Shown here: positions 10,713 to 22,200 of the stretch, one piece after another
Layout: each line of letters begins with the position of its first letter
Position numbering within the stretch: the first letter of the stretch is position 1
NCBI GenBank assembly: GCA_905221615.1
Contig: CAJNDT010004001.1
Location: 900,001 to 964,000 of the forward strand
From: Symbiodinium sp. CCMP2592
Taxonomy: Eukaryota; Sar; Dinophyceae; Suessiales; Symbiodiniaceae
Length of the DNA stretch: 64,000 nucleotides
Direction of reading: 5' to 3'
The notes under the pieces: generated by a model
What the model was told of the DNA's origin: nothing
What the model saw: only the letters and a program-made list of their open reading frames with translations
Databases searched by the model: none
Program-made: the position numbers and the translations under genes

Positions 10713-11869
10713 GCTACTTCGAGTGCCAGGCTCATGTGATGCGGGCCTGCAAGACAGCTCAGGAAGTGAACGACCTTCAGACCGCGCTCATGAAGACGCA
10801 CCTATGTACAGTGGACTTGTTCTTGAAATCGATCCTGAAGATCTGCAACGATGCTCAGAGCTACATCAGGCAGAAGAAGGCTTCCCAGGATCGTTCAGAG
10901 GCCAAGAAAAAGAGACAGCAGGAGGCAGAGCAAACTTTGAAGGCGAAGGAAGCCGCCAAGAATGCAGCCCAAAAGGCCAGGATGTTTAGCAAGCAGGCCC
11001 ACCCCATCTTCGGCATCAAGGAGGACTCGTGGAAGGCCTTCTTGGTTCACTCCGGCGAGAACTTTGACGTCGCCGCGAACGTGAATGTGCCGTGGGTCAT
11101 GCGGGCAAGTGCAGCTGCTAAGACTTGGAGGAATCACTCAGACAGCAGTGTGAAACTCTCTGAGTTTGGCGGGGCATATCGCAAGACTCCCTCGATCAAG
11201 GTTGATGGCAGGGCCATGGCCCCTGTTTTGCAAAAGCAGGGAAAAGAGCAAGGCGAGGCGATGATGCAGAAGTTTGCTCCGACTACAAAGTTGTTGGACC
11301 TCTCCAAGCTTTCAGACGGGGCACTCTTTCAGGCCAACTTGTGGTATTGGGGTTTCGACAACAAGATGTCTGGCGCCTTCCTGGCTCCCAATGCTGCATC
11401 CATGATCCGTGTCGTGGCTATGGGGTCTGTGAGTATGGTAGCCTTTGACGTGGCCAAGATCGTGACTCAAATGGAGGGCGTGAACAAGGCGCCAAACAAC
11501 CTCTCAGATGTCACGGACTTTATTCTGAGTTTGGATGACACGTACTTCATTGAGCATGCTGACGAGAACCTTGGCTACGCCACGACGCTAAACCAAGATG
11601 ACATTTGCTTTGTGCCTCAGGGCTGGATCATCGCGGAACAGGTCTCAAGCACATCATCCTTGACTTACGGTGTGAGAAAAAGCTATCTCATCGATGGTGT
11701 TGCATCCAAGAACAGTTACCTGGCAGCAGTCAAGCTGCTGAAGAGTGGTGGCGGCCGCAACACCGAGAAGATGGAGGAAGTGGCCAAACAGTTTTCCGCG
11801 GATGCAGTCGTGGGTGATGGTGCAGCTCCGGCAGCTGAGGCAGCTCAGGCTGCTGTCGCTGCATCGTGA
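10713..11869 (+). pseudogene. Unknown dinoflagellate-type protein, 3' part after the copia insertion
   Basis: This continues the ORF broken at 3,338. The codon split by the insertion joins in frame (P-K | G-Y-F-E-C). It begins with helical sequence, then a long Lys/Ala/Glu-rich coiled coil (about 10,880-10,985). A globular part of about 270 residues has conserved-looking Trp/Tyr (W-Y-W-G-F, F-V-P-Q-G-W), and an Ala/Glu-rich tail runs to TGA at 11,867. The apparent upstream start inside the LTR is accidental. No family is recognised. The segment shows no further disabling change, so the gene was probably intact before the insertion apart from the one-base shift near 2,380. Confidence 0.55.
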
Positions 11870-12413
11870 GTGCCGCGACGGGGATGTGCAACATTGTTGC
11901 GTTGGCAGGGGTGCTGGATTCCTCTGACGAAGTCCGATGAATCCGGACCGGGATCGCTCCTGGCACAGTGCTTCGCGCAGTCTCGCTTTTCACTTGTGTG
12001 ATGTGCAGCACATCAGGGTGCCTTCGGCTCAGATTCACATCGTTCGTGCTGGCTCTGAGAAACATTTGCTGTTGAGCATGCCTTTCAAGCCTATTCTGAT
12101 ATATTTTTTCGGCACACTATTTCGTATGGAAATACATATCGATTTCAGTTGGACCATGGTTTTTTAGCCGTCTCAGCATCCGTAGCCGCCAGTTTACGAT
12201 GAGAGAAACGCGCATTGAAAGATTTGACAACATGATGCCGATACTTTTGTAATACATTGATCCCTATGGTTCCTGTGGGAGAACAGAATGATGTCAGGCA
12301 GTGACGACTGCCATTCAGCCGTCTCAACAAATGTAGCCGGCCATTTAAGCTGAGACAGGCGGCGTGGGAAGATTGGAAGGCATATGTTTAACATTTTTCA
12401 AGACAATATGGAA

Positions 12414-12444
<31 letters not shown>

Positions 12445-13184
12445 GTATACAGGAAGTGTTTTCGATGTCATATGTCAGTCAGTCAGTCAGTCATGTGAAC
12501 ATACTATGGCCGTTTGAACATGCGGAGCTGTCATTTGAGGATGCCAGAGGCAGTGGATGACTGTTTGCAGGTGATGCAGAAACCGCTGCGGCTCTGTCTT
12601 CATGCACACATGCCTGAGGCGAAACTGCAAAAGCACAGCCGTGACCATGTTTTGATTCAATCTACACAAATTTTTGGCTTCTTCCATGAACGATGGATGG
12701 TGCGGATTTCCTCAAACATCTGGGAAGTTCGTGGGCCTGGATTGCGCATTTGGCACACGCTTTTGGTGTGCATTGCTCATTGCTCTGACTTATAACCGTG
12801 GCCGAACCTGAGAGCCACACAGAAAAGTAAGCAAAATGAACCTCGACGATGTCTTTAGGGCGCTACGTGGTGCCTATAGGGAGCAGCGTGGTCGCCACAG
12901 CGTTCGGACTGCGTACGGCGAGGTCTTCCGGGATTAGGGCTCAGTTTGCTCATGCTTCTGGTGCTCACCTTTGGGTTTCCCAAAAGGATTGTCTGGTTTG
13001 AGCCGGGAGGGTGGGCCGGGAAAAGTGAAAAACATCGCTTTGCACCACGTTGGAAAGTATTTGGGAGTTTTCTTGGATTGCAGTTCCACGACCTCACTTG
13101 CTTGTTTGTGCTTGAAGGCATTCCTTGCTTGGGAACGGTTCCTGTGTTCACTCAGGGTTGTTTCGGCAGTTCTTACCCCGCGGC
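11870..13184. other. Intergenic region with simple repeats
   Basis: No gene recognised. It holds a (TA)n tract at 12,412-12,441 and a (GTCA)n tract at 12,474-12,493. Two related copies of an AGCCGTCTCA...GTAGCCG segment lie at about 12,164 and 12,317. The last few hundred bases may already be the left part of DIRS-like element A. Confidence 0.55.
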
Positions 13185-13344
13185 CCCGCTTGGGTTCAAG
13201 CATACACCACGCAACAGCTGCTTGCTTTTCAAAAAAACTTTAGCTCAGCTTTTGTGCTTTTGCATGTGCTTCTAGCTTAAGTTCTGAGCTGTCAGGACGA
13301 CTTTTCAGCAGCTTTAAGTGCAATAGCTCCAGCCTTTGCTTTGC

Positions 13345-13713
13345 ATGGAAGACGAGCCTGCGCCCTACAGCCCGCAGCTTCGGGCAGTGCTTCAGGATCT
13401 GGACAGAGAGGTTCGACAGTTCGACCTCCGCTTATTGGAAGCGGGCCTGACCGACGACGTCAGAGGCCTCTGTGACAGATTATACGACCTGGAGGCTGAG
13501 AGTGCAGCCCAGCGAGCGGAGATATCCCGCTTGCACGGCACCGCTTGGAGGACCAGGTCCATCAGGGCCGCGGCTGGCTCCTCCACTTGTGTGACAGGAC
13601 CACCGCTTTGGAGGAAGCCACTCAGAAGCTTGCCATCAAGGTCAGGTCACTTGTGACCCTGCTTCGAGAGACGCTTTCGGAGACAGTGGCAAGACTTAGG
13701 ATCTGGTTTTGAT
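13345..13713 (+). pseudogene. Element A small coiled-coil ORF (gag-like), frameshifted
   Basis: ATG at 13,345. The first 65 residues are heptad-like (L-Q-D-L-D-R-E-V, L-C-D-R-L-Y-D-L-E-A-E). Near 13,530 the coiled-coil pattern moves to the next frame (L-E-D-Q-V-H-Q...T-A-L-E-E-A-T-Q-K-L) and ends at a TGA at 13,711-13,713. A five-base duplication (GGCAC) at the shift would explain the break. Likely role is structural or multimerising; this is inferred from position and coiled coil only. Confidence 0.45.
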
Positions 13714-13714
13714 C

Positions 13715-16297
13715 ATGGACGTTTCAGAAGCTTTTGGTGGTGATGCTCCAGCTTTGCCTTCTAGCAGGGTGGCTACGGATATACTCTTGGCTGACTCCTC
13801 ACCATTCTGTTCTGCTGAAGAAGCTTTGGAGCTCAGGGAGTCTTTTCGCAACCACTTTGCTGATTTTGCAGATCCAACAGAAACTAATCCTCAGCCTCCA
13901 GCTCCAGCACCCACTTTTGAGGTTGCTGACTCAGATGCAGAGGAAGCTTTTGAACCCAGGAGTAAGCTTCGGCACCGCTGGCTTCACCAAGCACATTGTG
14001 CCCCGGTGACTCCTCCCCTACCTATGGAAAACAGCCCAGGTGCATCCAGCGGTGATCAATCTTGGCAGCTTATAGAGCAGAACCAGCCGGAGGCCGAGAC
14101 GCTTTCCTTTGAGGGGTTCACTTCAGGCACTTCGACTTTTCAGATTTTGCCGCTGCGATCCACCCCTCCTCAACCCAGCTTGTCAGCTACGTCGAGGGCA
14201 CCCACTTGGCGGGCTCCAAGGGTGTGCTGAAGGTACAACTCTCCTTTTCAGGTGGGGCACAACGGGCGTCAGCCTACAGTGGCTCGGCTCCGCCCACGCT
14301 CCCCCTTTTCAGCCCCGCTTCAGGCCCCTAGCATTGTACCTGTTCAGCAGTCTACACCACAAAACTTCCCGGCGGCGAAGGCACTGCCGCACTTTCAGGA
14401 CGCGTCGGCTTATGCAGCATATCCTACGCTTCAGCAGACTCCTGTTCAGGCATCAATCTCTTTGGCTACTCCGAGACCGGTCCAGTCCTCACCGGCAGCT
14501 TTGCGAGTGCCCTCAGAACTGCACCCCCCGGCTTTGCGCGCTCCCTCAGCTGGCATGATGACGAGCAAGGACAATCATCAGGTATGCGATGAGCGGAACA
14601 AGGTTCTTTTCGACCAGCTTTGCAAATCGCATGGGGCCTACAGCTCGGTGCTCCAGCAGCTTGAAAGTAGCCGCGAGGGAGCCGTCATTCGGTCCCGCTT
14701 GCTGAACAAGGTTAGCGACACCACAGCTGCCCGCTACCTTCGCTCTGTTCAGCTTTTCTTTTGTGCCTTTGAGGAGCTGGGTGGCAGCATGAAGGCCATC
14801 GATCAGGGGCTGTTCCTCGATGCTTTCTTTGCTTTGTCTCGAGGCGCTGATTCAGGCCCCCTTTCAAACAGCATCAACGTCCTCAAGGCGCTCCGGTGGT
14901 ACAAGAAACTTCTGGCAATCGCTTGTCTGCCCGACTTGTATGGCACCGCTTTCAGCTTGCTCTCCAACCCGGCCGTGCAGGAGAAACGCGAGAGTATACC
15001 TCTCCCCTTGTCGTTCGTCGCTTTTCTTGAACGCATGCTCCTGTCTGACAAGGCAAGCTTGATGGACATCATCTGGGCAGGCTCCTTCCTTGTGGCCATT
15101 GGTGCTAGCCTCCGCTTTGCAGATGCACAACATGTTCGATGGAGCACGCTCTGCGTTAGCAGCTTTACTTTGAGAGGAATCTGCTACAGGACAAAGACCA
15201 CTAAAGGGGGCTGCCCATGGGGCCTCCTCAGCTTTGGAGCCTTCTCCTCCTCCGAGGACTGGGGCATGACATGGCTTCCCCACTGGCTTGGGGCATTGGA
15301 CACAGTATGGTGCGAGGTTCGCTCCCGCTTTGGGCCCCAGCCGGAACCCGACTGTCTATTTTTCCTTTGGAGCGAGACCGGCTTTGCACCTGCATCCTAC
15401 TCCCAAGCCCTGCAGAAGCTTCGCTACATGCTTACACTCTCTGGCATCGCACCGGCTCAGGCAGCACAATACACGCTTCACAGCCTCAAGACAACCTTTC
15501 TGTCTTGGATGAGTCAGCTGTCGATCCCACTTTCCTCTCGCTTCCTGCAGGGGCACCACAAGGCGCCAGGGTCGGCTCAACTTTACTCGCGGGACGATGT
15601 GTGGCCCGCTTTGCGTGCACAGTGGCTGCTTTGGCGTTCAATCCATGCCGGCTTTCGTCCAGCAAGACCACAGCACAGAGGCGGCCAGTCACCGCTTGTT
15701 GAGCCACTTGTGGACACTGCAGGTTTCCAGTGGGTGGAGTACTGCCCGGACCTCTCCTGCTTTTCAGTTGGCAACGATTGTCAGTCCTTCTTAGCCTTAG
15801 AGCAGCAGGATGGTGACCTCCGCGACGCCCGGGAATGCGGCTCTTCACGTTCCGGTGCCAAGCTTCCCCCATGTGTTCGTGCTCGTACCCAGGTCGACCA
15901 CTTCGAGGACTCCGATGCGGAAGAATCAGGCCCGGCTCGTGCCGCTTCCAGCGCGACCCGTGATCCGGAGGTCGACCCCACATGGCAAGCTGAGTCCGGT
16001 GAGGCATCTAGCTTTTCACACAACACGCAGCCGCTTGCTGCTCCCCCCGCTCAGGGACTCCGCTCTAGCTGTAAAGAGGTACGATACCTCTTGGGAGCCT
16101 CTGGGGTGGCACACTCCTGCATTTCCCACCCCGGCTCCCGCATGACGTGCTTGGCCTGCAGGGACCCTTCTTGTTCAGTACGATGCCACCCCGCTTGTGG
16201 ATGCATCTCGGAATTTTCACCTTTTGTCCATTTTCCGCCCGACTCCCGCTTATGTAAGCGGCGGGCTTGCATCATGGCTTCGCTTGATGCAGCTTGA
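13715..16297 (+). CDS. Element A tyrosine recombinase with acidic N-terminal region, one in-frame TGA
   Basis: ATG at 13,715. The same frame runs to 16,297 except for a single TGA at 14,228-14,230, so this is one ORF with a nonsense or readthrough codon. The N-terminal 280 residues are acidic and Pro/Ser-rich. The recombinase follows: a core-binding domain (A-A-R-Y-L-R-S-V, about 14,730) and a catalytic domain with the first Arg in A-S-L-R-F-A-D-A-Q (about 15,105), the box H-S-L-K (15,479-15,490), G-H-H-K, and the tyrosine in L-Y-S-R-D-D (15,584-15,586). Usual YRs have H-x-x-R; here it is Lys. The C-terminus has a Cys/His-rich tail (C-L-A-C...C-H-P-A-C-G-C). Role: integration of the circular cDNA by site-specific recombination without target duplication. 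Confidence 0.75.
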
Positions 16298-16422
16298 GTG
16301 CAGCCAGCTCTTAAAACATCCGACGTGGTCGCACTGCATTTGGATTGCATCAGTTTAGGCATGCTGCTAACTTCCTGCATCGAGTGCCACAGTTTCATGT
16401 TCATTGCTTTTCCTAGCTCGAG

Positions 16423-17518
16423 ATGCGCTTTAAGCCCACTTTCTTGCCTCCTTGGGTCATGGCGAAACTTTCCCCTGAGTACGCCTTTACACTCCTCAAG
16501 ACCATGACTGACGAGGAGAAAACCCGCTTTCTTAAGCAGCTGGAGAGCGATCCACTTCTTCCAGCATCCACGACGAGCTCATCCTCGGTGGAGGCACCCG
16601 CTGTGCAACCTGTCACAGCACTTATGGAAGACCCCATAGGGGAAAACATCGCCGCCGAGGATTACAGCTTACCTTCAATGGAGCCGGCTGCTTCACCGTC
16701 ACCGCCGGCCAAAGCGGCACCCGCTTCTGTTACAGCGGAGCAGCCCGAGGCCACCCAGGACGACGGTGCACCCGCTTCCGGGACCCCTGCAGATGGCGCC
16801 GGGGGCAGCGTCACCACTGGTGGCGGAGGCGATGGTGTTGCCAACGCAAAACGTTGGCAACGGGAACCCGAGGTGAAGGAACCGCCGCCACGGCCGCCCT
16901 CTTCACCAAAGGCGAGTTCTTCAACCCCGGCTCCGTCTGGCCCTCCGCTTAAGGCCAAGAGTGTGGCATCACCGCCGAAGCCCGCTTCGGCTTCAGGGGC
17001 ACCGGCCGCACCGACTCCCAGCGCCTCTCCTGTGGCCAAGGAGAAAGCTCCACCGCCTCCGCTTGCAGAAACTGGGGCCACCGACGGCAATGCGGGCACT
17101 GCTAGAGAGGCAACGCCCGCTTCTACAACGCCAATGCCCGCTTCGGCCACGGCTACGGCTATTCCGTCGGGCAACAGGGCCCCACTTCTGGCGAGCGAGG
17201 CCCCAGCGAGCCGCTTGGGGCACACCATCTACGACAGTGAGGGGAACCCCACGCTTCAATTAGTCCAGCTTTGCCGTAAGCAGTGCTCCCAATGCTCGCT
17301 TGGACACTGCCAGGCTACCTTTAGCGACCGCTCCAACAGCTACCACACCACCCACTTATGCAGAGACTGCAAGAGGGCCCGTGGTAAGAGAGCGTCAAGA
17401 AGCCGCTTCACAATGGAGCCAGGGCTATGAGGAGTGGGGCCAGAACCAGTCCGGCTGGGATGATCAACCCGCTTGGGGATCCTGGAACTGGAGTGGCCGC
17501 AACTGGCAGCATCAATGA
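16423..17518 (+). pseudogene. Element A Pro/Ala-rich protein with Cys cluster, frameshifted C-terminus
   Basis: ATG at 16,423. It starts with a short helical module (L-S-P-E-Y-A-F-T-L-L-K), then about 200 residues of low-complexity Pro/Ala/Ser. A Cys/His cluster follows (C-x3-C-x2-C-x4-C...C-x2-C, 17,270-17,380). Near 17,385 the frame should shift, because the adjacent frame continues with a Trp/Gln-rich tail (W-S-Q-G-Y-E-E-W...N-W-Q-H-Q) to 17,518. It may be a gag or nucleic-acid-binding protein of the element. No family recognised. CCCGCTT is especially dense here, encoding Pro-Ala in frame. Confidence 0.5.
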
Positions 17519-17956
17519 TGCTTTCGCTCCCGCTCCATGCTTATGCCGGCTGTGGCATTGAATCGCCCACTTTTGGGCTTGCCCATATAGATCACGGGCA
17601 GCCCCGCTTGGGCTTGTGGGTATAAAGCGCCCGGCTTCTCCGAAGCCAGACATACTCGAGCTCCGCTTCCCGCTTGAAAAAGCTGTCAGGCACACGTTCC
17701 GCCCGCTTTGGAACAGTTCACGCTCTGAACTTGTGGCTCGTTTTTCACTCTTGTTTCCCGCTTGGATCAAGAAAGATTTCCGGCCCCCCCCGCTCTGGGT
17801 ATCCCGCGCTCCCTCGTTACAGGCCACAGATGCCCACTTGTCAGCACCAACAACATGTTTCCCTGCTGCAGGACCACTACGGGCAACGCTGCACCCTCAG
17901 CTTCAGTGCTTCGCCTCCTTTTGGTAGTATGCGCACCTGCTTCAGGTCAAGCGAAG
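17519..17956. other. Element A spacer, rich in CCCGCTT
   Basis: No gene. About 440 bases between ORFs hold five copies of CCCGCTT (including 17,603, 17,669, 17,702 and 17,757) although nothing is coded, which shows that the motif does not depend on reading frame. Confidence 0.6.
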
Positions 17957-19265
17957 ATGTCTGACTTCACGCAACTAGTGGCCGAATGCAATGTGCCAGC
18001 AGCTGTCGCCTCTTTGCTTTCGGCATTCGATGTTGCTTTGTTTGCCCGGTCCTGCACCACTTCGGCAGAGCTTGAAGAGCTGGTGAACCACTTTGTGGCG
18101 GAAGCCTCAGTTACCGATGCCGCTGAGCGCTTCATCACCAAAGCCTCGCTTCGCTTGCTTCTTTGCAAATGCCGAACGTCAGAGGGTATGGCATCTTTAG
18201 AAGCCGCTCCTACTCCCCTCACACCGCTTGGTGACGGGCCTTCAGCCTCCAACCCGGCCCCCCCGGCCACGCCTCCGCTTTCCAGCTCCTGGCAAGAGGC
18301 CTGGCCTGCGCGTCTGAGTGGAGAGCGAACCGCAGCGCTTAGGAAGAGGTTCGAGGAGGACTACCCCACTGAACTTCTTGACGCCGAGAGCTTCCCAAGC
18401 GCCCGCTTATTGGCCCTCACCAATAAGATGCTTTCAGACAAGGAGGTGCGATGGATTCCTTGGAAGTATCGCTTAAGCGCTCGTGCTCAAGAAGACAGTC
18501 TCCTTGTTCGGCCCAGGAAACAGGCACGATTTGACCTAACAGAGCTTTTTCTGGACGAGGCGCCTACACGTGACATACATGAAGGCCCCGCTTCCTTTGG
18601 CCTCGTCACTCAGCTTATGTCACTGGCGGCCAATTCCATTGCGCTCTGCCAAGGTGCACATCTTGGCTCTCTGAAGCTTTATAACAAACGGCTTCATGAG
18701 GATCTGCTTCACGAAGTACGATGCCGCCGCCAGCTTACGAGGTCCCACTACTATGGAAGCCCAGGCCGCTGACCGCCGCTGTTGGGAAATCATCGCCGAC
18801 TTAGTCAATGTCCACCACTGGAAGTTGGACGATGCGCTTCACGAAGTGGCCGAGGTGCGCTCTGACATGCACAGCCTGCTTGCACCGAGGCCCTTTATTC
18901 CCAAACCGAAGTTCGACCCGGACAACAGCTGGAAGGCCCGCTTCAAAGGCAACGGTGGAGGCGGCAAAGGCGGTGGCCGTGGAGGAAAAGGCCGTGACGG
19001 CAAAGGCGAGAAGGGTGAGCGCTTCGAGAGAGGGGGCAAAGGTGGCAAGGGCAAGGACAACAAGCAAGCCACCCCCACCGGCAAGTGGCTTTCCACCCTC
19101 TTCCTGGATGGTAAACGCCAGACGCTTTGCATGAGGTACCAGAGCGGGCAGTGCAAGGACCCGGCCACTTGCCGCTACTTGCACAGATGCGCAGTGCCTA
19201 AGAGTGACGGCACAGCTTGCGGAGGCAATCATCCAGCTTCGCAACATGTTTCTACCCCGCATTAG
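17957..19265 (+). pseudogene. Element A gag-like protein with CCCH zinc finger, frameshifted
   Basis: ATG at 17,957 (M-S-D-F-T). The N-terminal 270 residues are helical and include R-W-I-P-W-K-Y-R-L. Near 18,750 the frame changes and continues as A-D-R-R-C-W-E-I-I, a Gly/Arg/Lys-rich tract of RGG type (18,950-19,060), then a CCCH finger C-M-R-Y-Q-S-G-Q-C-K-D-P-A-T-C-R-Y-L-H and a second Cys/His group. It ends at TAG, 19,263. CCCH fingers bind RNA, so a nucleocapsid-like role in packaging is likely. The equivalent protein in element B has the same order of parts. Confidence 0.6.
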
Positions 19266-19283
19266 GAAACCCACTTCAGCGAG

Positions 19284-22200
19284 ATGCGGGACATCGCTGA
19301 GGAGGTCACGACCGTCCCGCTTAGTGTGCCGGCACAACCGTCAGGCTCAGCAGGTGCCACTTCGGCAGTGCCCAAGGCACGTGCCCCAGTCTCCGATGCA
19401 GCATCGGCACTCAGTGAAGGCTCTCTCGACTTCGCTACTTGCTTGGAGCTTCTAGCGCAGTACTTTTCCATTCCCTTCAATTCTTCTTCTCACTGCCCTG
19501 ACAATGCCATCGCAGCCTCTGAAGCATATTTCAATTTGGGGGCTTTCGCTTTTGACAATGGCGCCAGGTCGGGCATCTTTCAGCGTACCGAGCAATTTTC
19601 CGACGTCCTTCGATTCTTGAACGCTTTTATGCAGCTTCAGTTCCCTGAAGCCTCCTGGAGCTCCCTCTGCGTCAGCCACAACGTTCGCACCCGCTTACAC
19701 ACGGATTCTGGCAACGCTGCAGGGTCTATGAATCACACAGTTTCACTTGGCAACTTCAGCGGTGGCGAGGTTTGGATTTGCCCCGCTTTGAACCAAGCGG
19801 CCTCTCAGGTACCGGCCCCCGTGGACGCCTCATCCGAGGCGCACAGTGCATCCGAAGCTGTGGTACAGGCGAGGTGCGCGACACTTGGCACGCGCCGCTC
19901 TCCTTCAGCTGTGAAGCACTTCATTGCACGCTTCCGATACAAGGAGACCGGTGGGTATTGACTGCCTATACTTGCAAGAGCCTAGCACGCTTCGATGCAA
20001 CGTCACTGGCACACCTGAGGTCTTTGGGGGCTTCCCGCTCCCGCAGGCCACCCCAGACCACCCGCAGTCAATATCTCCCCCGCTCAAGGATACTACATGC
20101 GTGGAGCTCTTCCTGGACATATGCTGCGGGGCCGCTCACCCACTTACCACGGCGATGTCTTCATACGGAATCACTTGTCTGCCCATAGATCTACTGGGCG
20201 AGGAGCAACTCGACCTTCTCAACGACGACACCTACGACCACTTGCTTCGGCTGTGCTTCGCTGGGATTGTACGCTTAGCTCACGGTTCTCCGCCCTGCAA
20301 GGAGTACTCCCGCTTGAAGCTTCGTCCAGGTGGACCCCCAGCCATTCGATCACCGGATCACATGAATGGTTTGCCAGGGAACACCGCTTCGCAGCAAGCT
20401 AGAGTGCACAGCAGCCAAAAGCTTCTATATCGTTGCGTATGCCTTCTGAGAGCAGCTTTCTGTTCAGGCGCACATGTATCCCTGGAACAACCCACCAACG
20501 CTATGTCCTGGCTTGAGCCTTTTGTTCAGGACATGCTTTCTGAAATACAGGCATCACTTGTCAACATCCCGGCATGCTCAGTGGGACAGGACATAGCAAA
20601 ATCTTGGCTGTTCGCTTGCAGTTACAGTGAATTCCGCTTTCTGGCAAGCACATGCTCACATGCAGGAGGCCACCAGTCTGTCGCAGGAGCCAGGGACGAA
20701 CACGGGAACTTTTTGTCCCAGAGAACGGCGGAGTACCCGTCCCAGCTTGCCGAAAAGTTCTCAGATAAGGCAGTGCACTTATTCTCTTCGGCAAGACCTG
20801 CTTACCCGGTGGCACCCTGCTCCTTGAAGTTCGCACTGGCCTCCGCTCCCAAAAAGCCGCGTTCATCAACGCCCACAGCCGCTCAGGATGGCGGAGGCAT
20901 CTACTCTTTACCCGACTGGTCCCTTGGCCCAAGGTATCAGTCCGACAGCTTGCACGACCTGCGGAAGGAATGGCAATCTTGGCTGCTTCAAAACAGAATT
21001 CCTCTCAGGCTCCAGCAACACGTTGCCGAAGCCAGCAATAAACCTCTTTTTACAGAGGAAGAAACGGAGTGGCTTCGCTCTTCTTTCAAGCGCTTTTCGG
21101 ATGCTCACTCCCCATGCCAGGACTGGAACTTCTCAGTGACAGAAGGCCAACCCTACTGCTTGTCGGCACTGGAGCGCTTGAGTACTCTGCTGGGTGACAA
21201 GGACACTTCTCTTTTCCCCGCCTTGCAGAAAGGCGTGCCTACTGGGTTCGATGGCGACATCCCTCGCAGCCACACCCTCCGACCTCGTGATCCCAACAAC
21301 TCAGACGAACCCACTGACCTGCTTGTTTGCGAAGGTAACTGGCAGGGGGCTGAGGCAGACCCGGCACTGCTTCAGGAGTTGATCGAGGAGGAGGTCTCTG
21401 CCGGCTACATAGAGGAAGTCACCAGCTTAGAAGCTGCTTACGAAAGGTGGGGCAAGGAACGTGTTGCGGTGGGCCGTGTGAACATTGTCAAGGCCCCCGG
21501 TCGCTCTGCCCGCTTGGTCATAGACAACAGCATCTGCAACACGAACCAGAACTGCCACGTACCTGAACAGTTCTCTCTGCCCAGCCTCCAGGACATTCAG
21601 TCCGCTTATCCTCCGAGGGAGGACGAGGAGCCGGTTTCAGGTTTCAGCTTGGATGTGAAGGGAGCGCACAAAACTTCACTTGTGCGCGAGAAAGACAGAG
21701 GCCTGCTTGGACTTCGACAACAAGAACGCCTCTTTTTCTACCGCGTGTGTCCCTTCGGGGCCACTTTTTCGAGCCACTGGTTTGCCCGCTTAGGGGGCTT
21801 TTTTGTGCGCTGCCTTCACCTACTTATCTGGTTGTCACACGTCCTCATGTTGTACGTAGACGATTTGCTTCTCTGGCAAAACTCTCGTGCACTGCCGCTT
21901 AGCGCTTCTTTGGTGTTGGCATTCTGTGCTTGCTTCAATATACCGCTTAGTTGGCGGAAATTGCAGATGGGGCCGTCTATAACCTGGATAGGGTGGCAGA
22001 TCGACTTCAAGGCTGGCTGTTACACTTTACCGGAGCTCAAACGCTTGAAGCTGCTTGGCCAGGTGGAGGAATGCCTTCGGCACCAACTTGTCAGCCGCAA
22101 ACAGCTTGACAAACTGCTAGGTCTGCTTCAGTGGATTCTGCATGGTCTTCCTGCTTTACGCCCCTGGCTATGCACTCTATATGATGACATGCATAGACCA

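Noticed and set aside
12164-12350. TCCGTAGCC resembling the start of the dinoflagellate spliced leader, with a second related copy
   Set aside because: Only about nine bases match; the following ATTTTGGCTCAAG part and a donor GT are absent.
14231-14251. GGTACAACTCTCCTTTTCAG as a tiny intron between the gag-like and recombinase parts
   Set aside because: It is about 20 nt, too short for the spliceosome, and removing it does not remove the TGA at 14,228.
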